In this document: one piece after another, positions 8,228-15,581 of the stretch
How positions within the stretch are numbered: the stretch's first letter is position 1
Layout of the letters: every line of letters starts with the position of its first letter
From: an uncultured Moraxella sp.
GTDB lineage: Bacteria; Pseudomonadota; Gammaproteobacteria; Pseudomonadales; Moraxellaceae
DNA length: 34,770 bases
NCBI GenBank assembly: GCA_943908425.1
Contig: CALTTC010000020.1
Coordinates: 1-34,770, forward strand
Direction of reading: 5' to 3'
The notes under the pieces: model-generated
Told to the model about the DNA's origin: nothing
Seen by the model: the letters and a program-made list of their open reading frames with translations, nothing else
The model's database searches: none
Translations under genes and position numbers: made by a program

Positions 8228-9301
8228 CTAAGGAATAATCACCATAAAAATATACGCTGCCAAGCACACAAGAAGCACAATACCATATAATATATTGGTG
8301 CGCCCTTGTTGCAGGGACAACATCACCGTAAAGGTTGATAAACCAAGCAACACCATAGACTTAGCGTCTAGCCCCAGCATCAATGGGATATCATATAGTA
8401 AGCAGACAAGCACCACCGCGGGAATGGTCAGCCCAATGCTGGCAAGCGCTGAACCCAATGCCAAATTAAGACTGGTTTGAAAACGATTTTTATTGGCGGC
8501 ATTTAAGGCGGCAAGTCCCTCTGGCAATAGCACCACCGCGGCAATAATCACCCCGACCAATGTTTGTGGTGCACCCACCTTGGCAACCCCAAGCTCAATA
8601 GCAGGCGATAACGCTTTGGCAAGAAGCACCACAATGCCTAGGCACACCACCAAAAAGCCTAAACTCACCCCTGCAATCGCCCCCGACGGCGGCTCCGCGT
8701 GATGGTCCAAATCGCCATCGTCCGCCAAAAAATAATCACGATGACGCACCGTCTGCACCATAATAAACGAGCCGTACAGCATAAGGCTGGCAAACGCCAC
8801 AAATATCATCTGTGCCGCACTGTAAGTGCCTTGCACGCTACTGGTGGTAAAATTCGGTAACACAAGCGTTAGCACCAAAATCGCCACCAAGGTAATGAGT
8901 GCGGTACTTGCCGATTTTTTGCCAAAAAACTGCTCGTGGTGCTTTAAGCCACCAATCATCAGGCTAATGCCCAAAATACCATTTAAAATCAGCATAATCG
9001 CCGCAAACACCGTATCACGCGCCAAATAAGCAGCATTTTCGCCACCAGCAACCATAAGCGAGATAATGAGCGCCACCTCAATAATAGTAATGGCAAGCGC
9101 CAGAATAATCGTCCCAAAAGGCTCACCCACCTTGTGGGCAACCACCTCCGCGTGGTGCACCGCCGATAGGACGCTACCAATCAAAAATACGCCACCGAGC
9201 GCCGTTAATAGCACACTGCCCTCAATACCAATAAAATAGAGCAGCCACGCAATAATGGGCAAGGCAAGCGACCAAATAGGTAAAGGAAATTTTTTGAGCA
9301 T
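8228..9301 (-). CDS. chaA: Calcium/proton antiporter, ChaA-like (CaCA family)
   Basis: Inner-membrane exchanger predicted to export Ca2+ (and perhaps Na+ or K+) against protons. The 357 residues form about 11 hydrophobic segments with the two CaCA alpha repeats. The first is GEPFGTIILALAITIIEVAL, with the conserved Glu after TII. The second is the VLLPEGLAALNAANKNRFQ region, with a matching Glu and Asn. A charged, His-containing loop (HRDYFLADDGDLDHHAEPP) separates the halves. I chose the ATG at 9301 rather than the in-frame one at 9391: the extra 30 residues do not look like protein, and a good promoter lies between the two. It is a single-gene unit with its own terminator. The symbol is by family resemblance. 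Confidence 0.85.
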   Translation of the reverse strand: MLKKFPLPIWSLALPIIAWLLYFIGIEGSVLLTALGGVFLIGSVLSAVHHAEVVAHKVGEPFGTIILALAITIIEVALIISLMVAGGENAAYLARDTVFAAIMLILNGILGISLMIGGLKHHEQFFGKKSASTALITLVAILVLTLVLPNFTTSSVQGTYSAAQMIFVAFASLMLYGSFIMVQTVRHRDYFLADDGDLDHHAEPPSGAIAGVSLGFLVVCLGIVVLLAKALSPAIELGVAKVGAPQTLVGVIIAAVVLLPEGLAALNAANKNRFQTSLNLALGSALASIGLTIPAVVLVCLLYDIPLMLGLDAKSMVLLGLSTFTVMLSLQQGRTNILYGIVLLVCLAAYIFMVIIP

Positions 9302-9331
9302 TGTTGTCAATAGTGTTATATAATTACCGTG

Positions 9332-9359
9332 ATTATAGCAATTATTCAAAATTAAGCAA
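9332..9359 (-). promoter_or_regulatory. Candidate sigma70 promoter of chaA-like gene
   Basis: On the minus strand: TTGCTT, 16-nt spacer, TATAAT, ending about 30 nt before the ATG at 9301. It lies downstream of the alternative ATG at 9391 and so argues for the shorter protein. Confidence 0.6.
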
Positions 9360-9504
9360 TAAAACCCCCAAAAATGCCAAAATCCAAGCAAGTTTTTGGT
9401 AAAGTTGGTTGTCTTTTTGTTGCAAATTGTTGTAAGGGCTTTTTATTTTGCCTAAATTCTATGACAATAGACAAGCAAACTCATTTAACCTATAAGGATC
9501 GACA

Positions 9505-11160
9505 ATGACGCAGATTATTACCTCCCTACACCAGCACGTCACCCCTGAAGTACTAGCGCAAAATGCCACACTACCAGGTGATGACGCCAGCAAAAAAAAT
9601 GCCCTAACAAGCCTATACACAGTGCTTGCAGCAAGCTTAGCTTATGACAAAAACGAGTCACGCTTTTCTACACTTGACGCCACCAATGGTGACTTACTGC
9701 TAGGCACGCTTACTGCCGATGACATTGCTACCCCTAATACCCAAGGGCTATACGATGCAATCGCTACGCAAGAAAACTTGCCTGTGGCTACCGTCACTGG
9801 TTTAGCAAACGATGCCCTACCGAAGGCTTATGCTCACATTAAATCAACCGCGGGCACTAAGACTTTCCCAGCTTATTTGGCAAGCGAGCGCGATGGCTTG
9901 ATTGGCACGTTACCAGCGGGCGTATTGCCACTGCTACCTGCCGGACTGATTGCTGTGGGCGCTCCTGTTGCCCGTCCTGATAATGGCGTATTAGTTAAAG
10001 AAGAAAAAGAAGGCGGTAGTGCCATGAAAGCATTGCTACCTATTATTGGTGCACTAATCTTAGCTGGTCTTGCCTGGGCGCTATTAAAGGGCTGTCAAAA
10101 AGAGCCAACGCCTGTTGCTACGCCTGTTACCACTACCACTGAAACAGTGGCTCCAATGACTATGGCACCTGCCACGCTAGCGGTTGCGCTTAATAACACA
10201 GGCGATGCTATTTTTGCTTGCGATAGCGATGTTGGCAATATGGCGCTTGGCGAGCAAATTCGTGCCGCTATGAATGGTATCTTCCCTGCGGATACTTGCC
10301 GTTTTGATGTTTCATCAACCGTTGCTAATGATATGCCTGCTTTGCAATACGTTCCACAAATTTTGCAATTCATGAAAGGGGTGCCAGACGCTACTGTTAG
10401 CATTGTTGGTACAGACGTTTTATTGAACGCCTCTGACCCTGCCGCCCTTGAAACACTGATTGCTAATGTTAAGGGTGCTCTACCAGCCAATTTCAACGTT
10501 GCCGCCGAGCCAGTTCTAGTGGAAGCGGATGTAATCGTCGCCTCTAACGCCGCTGCCGCTGCCGCGCTTGCTGCTTTAACTGACCAATCTACCATTGATG
10601 AATTAGTACACGCTCTGAACCTACAGGTTATCAACTTTGCCGTAGATTCTGCTGAAATTCCCGATGAAAACAAAGCCATCTTGGATACTGCAGCTGAGCG
10701 TCTAAAAATGTTGCCAGATGCCCACCTAAAAATTACAGGGCATACCGATAACACCGCTAGCCACGCGTACAATAAAGAATTGTCTGAGCGTCGCGCGCAA
10801 GCAGTGCACGACTACTTAGTAAGTAAAGGCGTTTCTGATGAGAAACTAGATACCTTTGGTGCAAGCTTTGATGAGCCTGTTGCTAGTAACGCCACCGAGC
10901 AAGGACGTTTCCGCAACCGTCGTATTGAGTTTACTTTGTTAAATGATGGCGTAAAAATCACTAACGTTGCCGGTGCTACTGACACCACCGCTACCGCCAC
11001 TGTGACAGACGCCACTACCAATGTAGGCGAAGCCGTTGTGGACGGTGCTGCTACTGCTGGACAAGCGGTCGTTGATGGCGCCGCTACTGCTGCTGATACG
11101 GTAACTGACGTTGCTGCTGATGCCGCCAACACCGTACAAAACGCGGTAACCACCAACTAA
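9505..11160 (+). CDS. DUF937-like / TM / OmpA-domain envelope protein
   Basis: A 551-residue protein probably anchored in the inner membrane with a periplasmic peptidoglycan-binding domain. There is no signal peptide. Residues 1-170 resemble DUF937-type helical domains (TPEVLAQNA...ALTSLYTVLAASLA). A single transmembrane helix lies at about 174-194. A Thr/Pro linker follows, then a BON-like alpha/beta region (about 225-345), the OmpA C-terminal domain (about 373-479) and an Ala/Thr/Val-rich tail. In the OmpA domain, D415 (TGHTDN) and R430 (LSERRAQAV) have the spacing of the diaminopimelate-binding pair of E. coli OmpA. AAGGATCGAC precedes the ATG and a terminator follows. The layout recalls ArfA/YiaD-type proteins; the role is probably envelope attachment (inference). 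Confidence 0.85.
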   Translation: MTQIITSLHQHVTPEVLAQNATLPGDDASKKNALTSLYTVLAASLAYDKNESRFSTLDATNGDLLLGTLTADDIATPNTQGLYDAIATQENLPVATVTGLANDALPKAYAHIKSTAGTKTFPAYLASERDGLIGTLPAGVLPLLPAGLIAVGAPVARPDNGVLVKEEKEGGSAMKALLPIIGALILAGLAWALLKGCQKEPTPVATPVTTTTETVAPMTMAPATLAVALNNTGDAIFACDSDVGNMALGEQIRAAMNGIFPADTCRFDVSSTVANDMPALQYVPQILQFMKGVPDATVSIVGTDVLLNASDPAALETLIANVKGALPANFNVAAEPVLVEADVIVASNAAAAAALAALTDQSTIDELVHALNLQVINFAVDSAEIPDENKAILDTAAERLKMLPDAHLKITGHTDNTASHAYNKELSERRAQAVHDYLVSKGVSDEKLDTFGASFDEPVASNATEQGRFRNRRIEFTLLNDGVKITNVAGATDTTATATVTDATTNVGEAVVDGAATAGQAVVDGAATAADTVTDVAADAANTVQNAVTTN

Positions 11161-11176
11161 TCATCTAGCCATTAAT

Positions 11177-11205
11177 AAAAAAGGTGCCCCACAGGTGCCT
11201 TTTTT
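11177..11205 (+). terminator. Rho-independent terminator of the OmpA-domain gene
   Basis: The left arm AAAAAAGGTGCC pairs with GGTGCCTTTTTT through two internal G-U pairs, with a 5-nt loop, and ends in a T run 17 nt after the stop codon. Confidence 0.8.
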
Positions 11206-11618
11206 ATTGCAATGTTTGCGTGTTATTTCATTGAGAAAAGTTGATATGCTGTCATCTGCCCGAATTACCAACCATATTATTTGATGGGCGATGCATCTTG
11301 TGTTATTAATATTTTCTCATTTATAAAAATTTTGAGTTTATCATATGATGACTATACCCCACCCCACCATTTGTATACAACTGCCAACTAAATAGACAAC
11401 AAATAACTGTTGTTTATAATATCAAATTAGATTACCAATCTTAATACTAAATTCATTCTAAAAACTGCCACGGCTTACCCACCACTCTCCACCCAATTAA
11501 ACACCCAAAGAAACCGATAAACTGAATCTATTTTGCCAAACCGTACAAGGCTAAAAAATTGTTATTTAACGACTTAACATCCTCCAAAAAATATTCTAGC
11601 TTAATGGTCAACAAATTA

Positions 11619-11776
11619 TCCAGTAGAAATAAGCGCATAATTTATAGTACTGAATAATTGCTGATTAACTACGGTCGCTCTTTTATAAAACAGCTCATTA
11701 GAATCATCAAAAAAACGACCAGTCTGTAAAATCAAAAAAATATTAGTACAAAATAATTGCTAATTATCTACAGTCG
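11619..11776. repeat. Direct repeat, copy 1 of a diverged ~150-bp element
   Basis: Begins TCCAGTAGAAATAAGCGC and contains two copies of the TAGTAC-AATAATTG-CTACRGTCG motif 99 nt apart, with GACCAGTCTGTAAAATC between them. Copy 2 starts 305 nt further on with the same order of words. Not coding. Confidence 0.75.
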
Positions 11777-11923
11777 GTTGCTGGCGAAAAAGACAATTAA
11801 TTGATGTAAAATCGGATAAAAAGTAAGTTGTTTCAAATGGTTAGCAATTTTACATAATAAAAAATTACCAACCCGTACCCTTTTAAACTGAATGTGGAAA
11901 GTAGGTTTTCTGCAAAAAAAGCA

Positions 11924-12068
11924 TCCAGTAGAAATAAACGCTTAATTTATAGTACAAAATAATTGTTATTTAACTACAGTCAATTCTTACAAAAATAATC
12001 CACTAGAATCACCAAAAAACGACCAGTCCGTAAAATCGATTAATTTCTAGTACAAAATAACTGTTACC
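11924..12068. repeat. Direct repeat, copy 2 of the diverged ~150-bp element
   Basis: Begins TCCAGTAGAAATAAACGC and repeats the order seen in copy 1: TAGTAC motif, TAGAATCA, GACCAGTCCGTAAAATC, and a second, shortened TAGTAC motif 98 nt after the first. Small indels and substitutions separate the copies. Confidence 0.75.
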
Positions 12069-12384
12069 GCTCCGCTTTAGCGACTGACAAATAATTTACA
12101 ATAAATGGCGGTAAGAAAGAATAGTAGTGAGTGGTAGATTATATTTTAACTTGCTATGTTTGGGATTGAGTTAAATTGGTAATCGCTACTGCTTATGAAT
12201 GCCAATTGGTGAGCAGTGGCGATTTGCTTATCTTAAGCTAGATTTTTTAGCTAATCTTAGATAATCTATAACGCAAAATATATTAATATTAACGGTTATT
12301 TACTTTACATAACGTTATGATTGATTGCCTTTATTATTATTGTGTTTCATCGTGTTTTTATTTTATGCTACAATCTTAACAGTC

Positions 12385-12412
12385 CACGCCATTACCCACT
12401 GGATAAGGCGTG
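12385..12412 (+). promoter_or_regulatory. Leader hairpin upstream of cstA, possible attenuator
   Basis: CACGCC pairs with GGCGTG around a 16-nt loop and is followed by CATTTTTA, which resembles a weak intrinsic terminator. It sits between a candidate -10 (TACAAT at 12369-12374, with a poor -35) and the cstA ribosome binding site. Attenuation is inference. Confidence 0.35.
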
Positions 12413-12436
12413 CATTTTTACTGGACAAGGATTGAT

Positions 12437-14545
12437 ATGACCACGTCGCAAACATCGGGGCAGTCCCCTTTTTTAAATAAACTTATCTGGATTATCGTTG
12501 CTATTATTGGCGCGTTCGCCATTGGCACTTTAGCCCTACATCGCGGTGAAACCATCAATGCCATCTGGCTTGTGGTAGCAGCGGTGTGCGTGTATAGCAT
12601 TGCCTATCGTTACTATAGCCTATTTATCGCGAAGCGGGTGTTTGAATTGAACCCTTGGCGACTGACGCCCGCGCACCGCATGAAAGATGGGCTAGATTAT
12701 GTGCCTACCAATAAATATGTTCTATTTGGACACCATTTTGCTGCGATTGCTGGGGCAGGTCCCTTAGTGGGTCCCATTTTGGCAGCACAGATGGGCTTTT
12801 TGCCGGGGACATTGTGGCTGTTGATTGGGGTGGTATTTGCAGGGGCGGTACAGGATTTTACCGTGCTATTTATCTCCACACGCCGTGATGGCAAATCGCT
12901 TGGCGAAATGGCAAAAATGGAGCTTGGTAGCTTCGCTGGCATCACGGTCATGCTTGGGGCACTTGGGGTAATGGTTATTATCCTTGCGGTACTCGCCTTG
13001 GTGGTGGTCAAAGCCCTTGCCCATAGCCCTTGGGGGGTCTTTACCATTGCCATGACCATTCCCATCGCTCTATTTATGGGGGTGTATATGCGTTATCTGC
13101 GCCCCGGCAAAATTATGGAAGTCTCCATCATCGGCTTTGTGCTTATGATGTTAGCAATTGTTTTTGGTGAGAATGTTGCCAACGACCCAACCCTATCGGC
13201 ATTGTTTACTTTGTCTGGCACGCAATTAACTTGGGCGCTTGTCATCTATGGTTTTGTGGCATCGGTGTTGCCGGTGTGGTTGCTATTAGCACCGCGCGAT
13301 TATTTGTCCACGTTTTTAAAAATTGGGGTTATTGCAGGACTCGCCATCGCCATCGTCTTTACCATGCCCGAGATAAAAATGCCGGCGGTGACCTCCTTTA
13401 TTGATGGCACAGGTCCGGTGTTTAAGGGCGCGTTATTTCCTTTTTTATTTATTACCATTGCTTGCGGAGCAATCTCGGGCTTTCACGCCTTGGTGTCTAG
13501 TGGCACCACGCCAAAACTTGTGGACAACGAAGCGGACACGCGGGCGATTGGCTATGGCAGTATGCTAATGGAATCCTTTGTCGGCATTATGGCAATGATT
13601 TGTGCAACCATTTTAGAGCCGGGCTTGTATTTTGCCATCAATGCGCCAGCTGCCGTACTTGGCACTAGCGTGGAATCAGCCGCCGCCGCTGTACAAAATC
13701 TAGGCTTTGTTATCACCCCTGAAGCCCTGACCACCCTTGCCAGTCAAGTTGGCGAAACCTCGGTCATCTCGCGCACAGGCGGTGCACCCACGTTCGCTAT
13801 TGGTATGGCACAGATTTTATCTAGTATTTTTGGTAGTACGGCGATGATGGGCTTTTGGTATCATTTTGCCATTTTATTTGAAGCCTTGTTTATTTTAACC
13901 GCCGTGGACGCTGGCACGCGCGCCTGTCGCTTTATGGTACAAGACACCATTGGTATCGCCATTCCCTCGTTCAAAAACAGCAATAATCAGTTAGCCACCA
14001 TCGTAGCGACGTTAATTGCTGTCGGTGGCTGGGGCTTTTTTGTTTATCAAGGGGTGATTGACCCGCTTGGGGGGATTAATTCGCTATGGCCACTGTTTGG
14101 CATTGGTAACCAAATCTTGGCAGCAATGGCGCTGACACTTGCCACCGCCATTTTATTTAAGATGAAAAAAGAGCGTTACGTCTGGGTGACGATTATTCCC
14201 ACGGTATTTTTGGTGATAACATGTCTTACCGCTGGATGGCAAAAAATCTTCCACAGCGATGCCAAAATTGGTTTTTTGGCGGCTGCCAACCGCTATAGCA
14301 CCGCTTTGGCTAATGGTGAACTTATTGCCCCCGCCAAAAGTGCAGGCGAGATGCAAACCATCATTATGTCAAACTACATCAATGCCAGCTTGTGTGCCTT
14401 TTTTATGCTGGTGCTTGTTGTCATGATTTTGGCAAGCATTCGCACAATGCTAAACGCCTATCGCGCGCCTGTGCCAACTGTGGTAGAAGGCGAAACTGTA
14501 CTACAAGACCCGCAAACAACAGCCAAACCTGCTTTAGGACACTAA
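12437..14545 (+). CDS. cstA: CstA-family peptide/pyruvate transporter
   Basis: A 702-residue inner-membrane protein with about 16 hydrophobic segments, matching the carbon-starvation protein A family (CstA/BtsT), which takes up peptides or pyruvate when carbon is scarce. Conserved features include the N-terminal RYYSLFIAKRVFELN region, GHHFAAIAGAGPLVGP, the APRDYLSTFLKIG segment, and ISGFHALVSSGTTPK followed by the Gly-rich MLMESFVG helix. I chose the ATG at 12437 (AAGG six bases before) over an upstream GTG at 12410, which would place the start inside a hairpin. ybdD follows 63 nt after the stop with its own ribosome binding site, the usual cstA-ybdD pairing. Confidence 0.93.
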   Translation: MTTSQTSGQSPFLNKLIWIIVAIIGAFAIGTLALHRGETINAIWLVVAAVCVYSIAYRYYSLFIAKRVFELNPWRLTPAHRMKDGLDYVPTNKYVLFGHHFAAIAGAGPLVGPILAAQMGFLPGTLWLLIGVVFAGAVQDFTVLFISTRRDGKSLGEMAKMELGSFAGITVMLGALGVMVIILAVLALVVVKALAHSPWGVFTIAMTIPIALFMGVYMRYLRPGKIMEVSIIGFVLMMLAIVFGENVANDPTLSALFTLSGTQLTWALVIYGFVASVLPVWLLLAPRDYLSTFLKIGVIAGLAIAIVFTMPEIKMPAVTSFIDGTGPVFKGALFPFLFITIACGAISGFHALVSSGTTPKLVDNEADTRAIGYGSMLMESFVGIMAMICATILEPGLYFAINAPAAVLGTSVESAAAAVQNLGFVITPEALTTLASQVGETSVISRTGGAPTFAIGMAQILSSIFGSTAMMGFWYHFAILFEALFILTAVDAGTRACRFMVQDTIGIAIPSFKNSNNQLATIVATLIAVGGWGFFVYQGVIDPLGGINSLWPLFGIGNQILAAMALTLATAILFKMKKERYVWVTIIPTVFLVITCLTAGWQKIFHSDAKIGFLAAANRYSTALANGELIAPAKSAGEMQTIIMSNYINASLCAFFMLVLVVMILASIRTMLNAYRAPVPTVVEGETVLQDPQTTAKPALGH

Positions 14546-14608
14546 AAAGTTACAGGGCATCAACGAATGGGTAATCTTATGCTTAAGATTGCCCTATAAG
14601 GAGTGATA

Positions 14609-14932
14609 ATGAAATTTTCTTTGCAACAAACGCTTAAAAATGGCGTGAAACACAACAGTAAAGCGCTGATTTTGACCATGGCAAAAATGACTTTACGCGC
14701 ACAAAAAGAGTGGGTGTTTACCCCCAAAAATGTCGGTAGAATGCTCACTTTATTAAAGCGCCTACAAGAAAGCTTTCGGCTAATGGTTGGCGTGCCCGAC
14801 TACGCCACTTATCTTGCGCATATGGCAGAACACCACCCTGAGCTGACCCCGATGGACGAAAAGACGTTTTTTCGTCATTGCGTGGATGCGCGCTACCCAA
14901 GCGGTGGGACAATGAAGCGTTGCCCCTGCTAG
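14609..14932 (+). CDS. ybdD: YbdD/YjiX-family small protein partner of CstA
   Basis: A 107-residue member of the YbdD/YjiX (DUF466) family, usually encoded directly after cstA/btsT and thought to assist that transporter. The family core is C-terminal: RLMVGVPDYATYLAHM, HPELTPMDEKTFFRHCVDARY, and a Cys-containing end, KRCPC. The core is preceded by about 45 residues not present in the 65-residue E. coli YbdD. The ATG at 14609 has an ATAAGGAG ribosome binding site; an in-frame GTG six bases earlier is inside it. The stop codon is one base from the stop of the convergent nqrM. Confidence 0.88.
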   Translation: MKFSLQQTLKNGVKHNSKALILTMAKMTLRAQKEWVFTPKNVGRMLTLLKRLQESFRLMVGVPDYATYLAHMAEHHPELTPMDEKTFFRHCVDARYPSGGTMKRCPC

Positions 14933-14933
14933 G

Positions 14934-15188
14934 CTATTTAACTTCTCGTCCCAGCATTTGTGCTTGTTGGTTGTGCTTTAGCGCGACTTTATCATCCTCG
15001 CTTAGCGACTCGCATTTGTTGGGGTCATTGCCACAAAATTGACAAAATTCATCGCCCATCAGCGTTGCTACCCCGCCACACGAGCCTTTTAGGGGCTTTT
15101 TTTGGACAATATAGCCAATCGCCATAAACACAAAAAAAAGCACAAATACCCCAAAGGTAATCATAAATATCGGTAAAAATTGTTGCAT
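14934..15188 (-). CDS. nqrM: NqrM-like (DUF539) Na+-NQR maturation factor
   Basis: An 84-residue membrane protein with one N-terminal helix (about 7-28) followed by a Cys-rich tail. KPLKGSCGG and four cysteines (C37, C49, C52, C59) match NqrM, which is needed to deliver or assemble the iron centre between NqrD and NqrE of the Na+-translocating NADH:quinone oxidoreductase. The family gene is usually beside nqrF and apbE, but no nqr gene is visible here. GAGGATAAG lies before the ATG. Family call is by motif and size; function in this organism is inferred. Confidence 0.8.
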   Translation of the reverse strand: MQQFLPIFMITFGVFVLFFVFMAIGYIVQKKPLKGSCGGVATLMGDEFCQFCGNDPNKCESLSEDDKVALKHNQQAQMLGREVK

Positions 15189-15266
15189 AACTTATCCTCA
15201 TCAATTGACAAGCAGTATAGCAAATTTTGGCTCAAGTTGCCAAATACACCCTTTTAAGCATTCATT

Positions 15267-15422
15267 CTACAAGGCTTCGCTGGCTTGGCATCTGCCCTTA
15301 TCAAAGCTTAATAATAAGCCTTTACTTGGAATATATAACCAGTTGGCAAATTCCACAAACCCTGTCAGCGTGGCTTTAATGCTCGCTTTATCTTGTCCAA
15401 TAAACTGCGTGTGTCTTGTCAT
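15267..15422 (-). CDS. Possible 51-residue small protein
   Basis: A short open frame with GGAG seven bases before its ATG. The product begins MTRHTQFIGQDKASIK and contains an aromatic/aliphatic stretch (GFVEFANWLYIPSKGLLL) before a short polar end. I do not recognise it. It lies alone in the 393-nt gap between nqrM and the OppA-like gene, on the same strand as both. It could be a real small protein, a remnant of a longer gene, or chance. Confidence 0.35.
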   Translation of the reverse strand: MTRHTQFIGQDKASIKATLTGFVEFANWLYIPSKGLLLSFDKGRCQASEAL

Positions 15423-15522
15423 TTAGTTGCTCCAAAATTATCTACCGCTAGCATAACGCTAAGCCATAAAAAAATAATGAAGCTTTGATGAAAAATTGGT
15501 GAATTTTTAGTTCAAACCATCA

Positions 15523-15550
15523 GATAGGCAGTGACTATACCCTGCCTATC
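15523..15550. other. Hairpin downstream of the OppA-like gene
   Basis: GATAGGCA and TGCCTATC form a perfect 8-bp stem with a 12-nt loop, 32 nt past the stop codon of the minus-strand oppA-like gene. There is no T run directly after it on either strand, so it may stabilise the 3' end rather than terminate. Confidence 0.45.
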
Positions 15551-15581
15551 GTTAGTATCGCCTATTTTACACGCGTATCGT

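Larger units (their letters stand above)
11206..12368. other. Long gene-free region with diverged repeats
   Basis: About 1.16 kb with no credible coding frame on either strand. The first 350 bases show nothing I recognise. From about 11540 to 12070 it holds recurring words: TAGTAC followed by AATAAYTG at 11645, 11744, 11950 and 12048; ATTGTTATTTAAC at 11558 and 11963; GACCAGTC.GTAAAATC at about 11717 and 12021; and CCAGTAGAAATAARCGC at 11620 and 11925. The remaining 300 bases lead into cstA. Confidence 0.7.

Noticed and set aside
8027..8290. Plus-strand open frame of 87 codons before and over the end of the chaA-like gene
   Set aside because: Lys/His-rich low-complexity product, no ribosome binding site, and it reads through a terminator hairpin.
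10095..10772. Long minus-strand open frame (225 codons) inside the OmpA-domain gene
   Set aside because: It is antisense to a well supported gene with strong codon bias, rich in Ser/Ala/Thr, and has no ribosome binding site or recognisable domain.
11540..12070. Degenerate CRISPR array
   Set aside because: Repeat words are spaced about 100-200 nt, are not uniform in length, and no cas gene is present.
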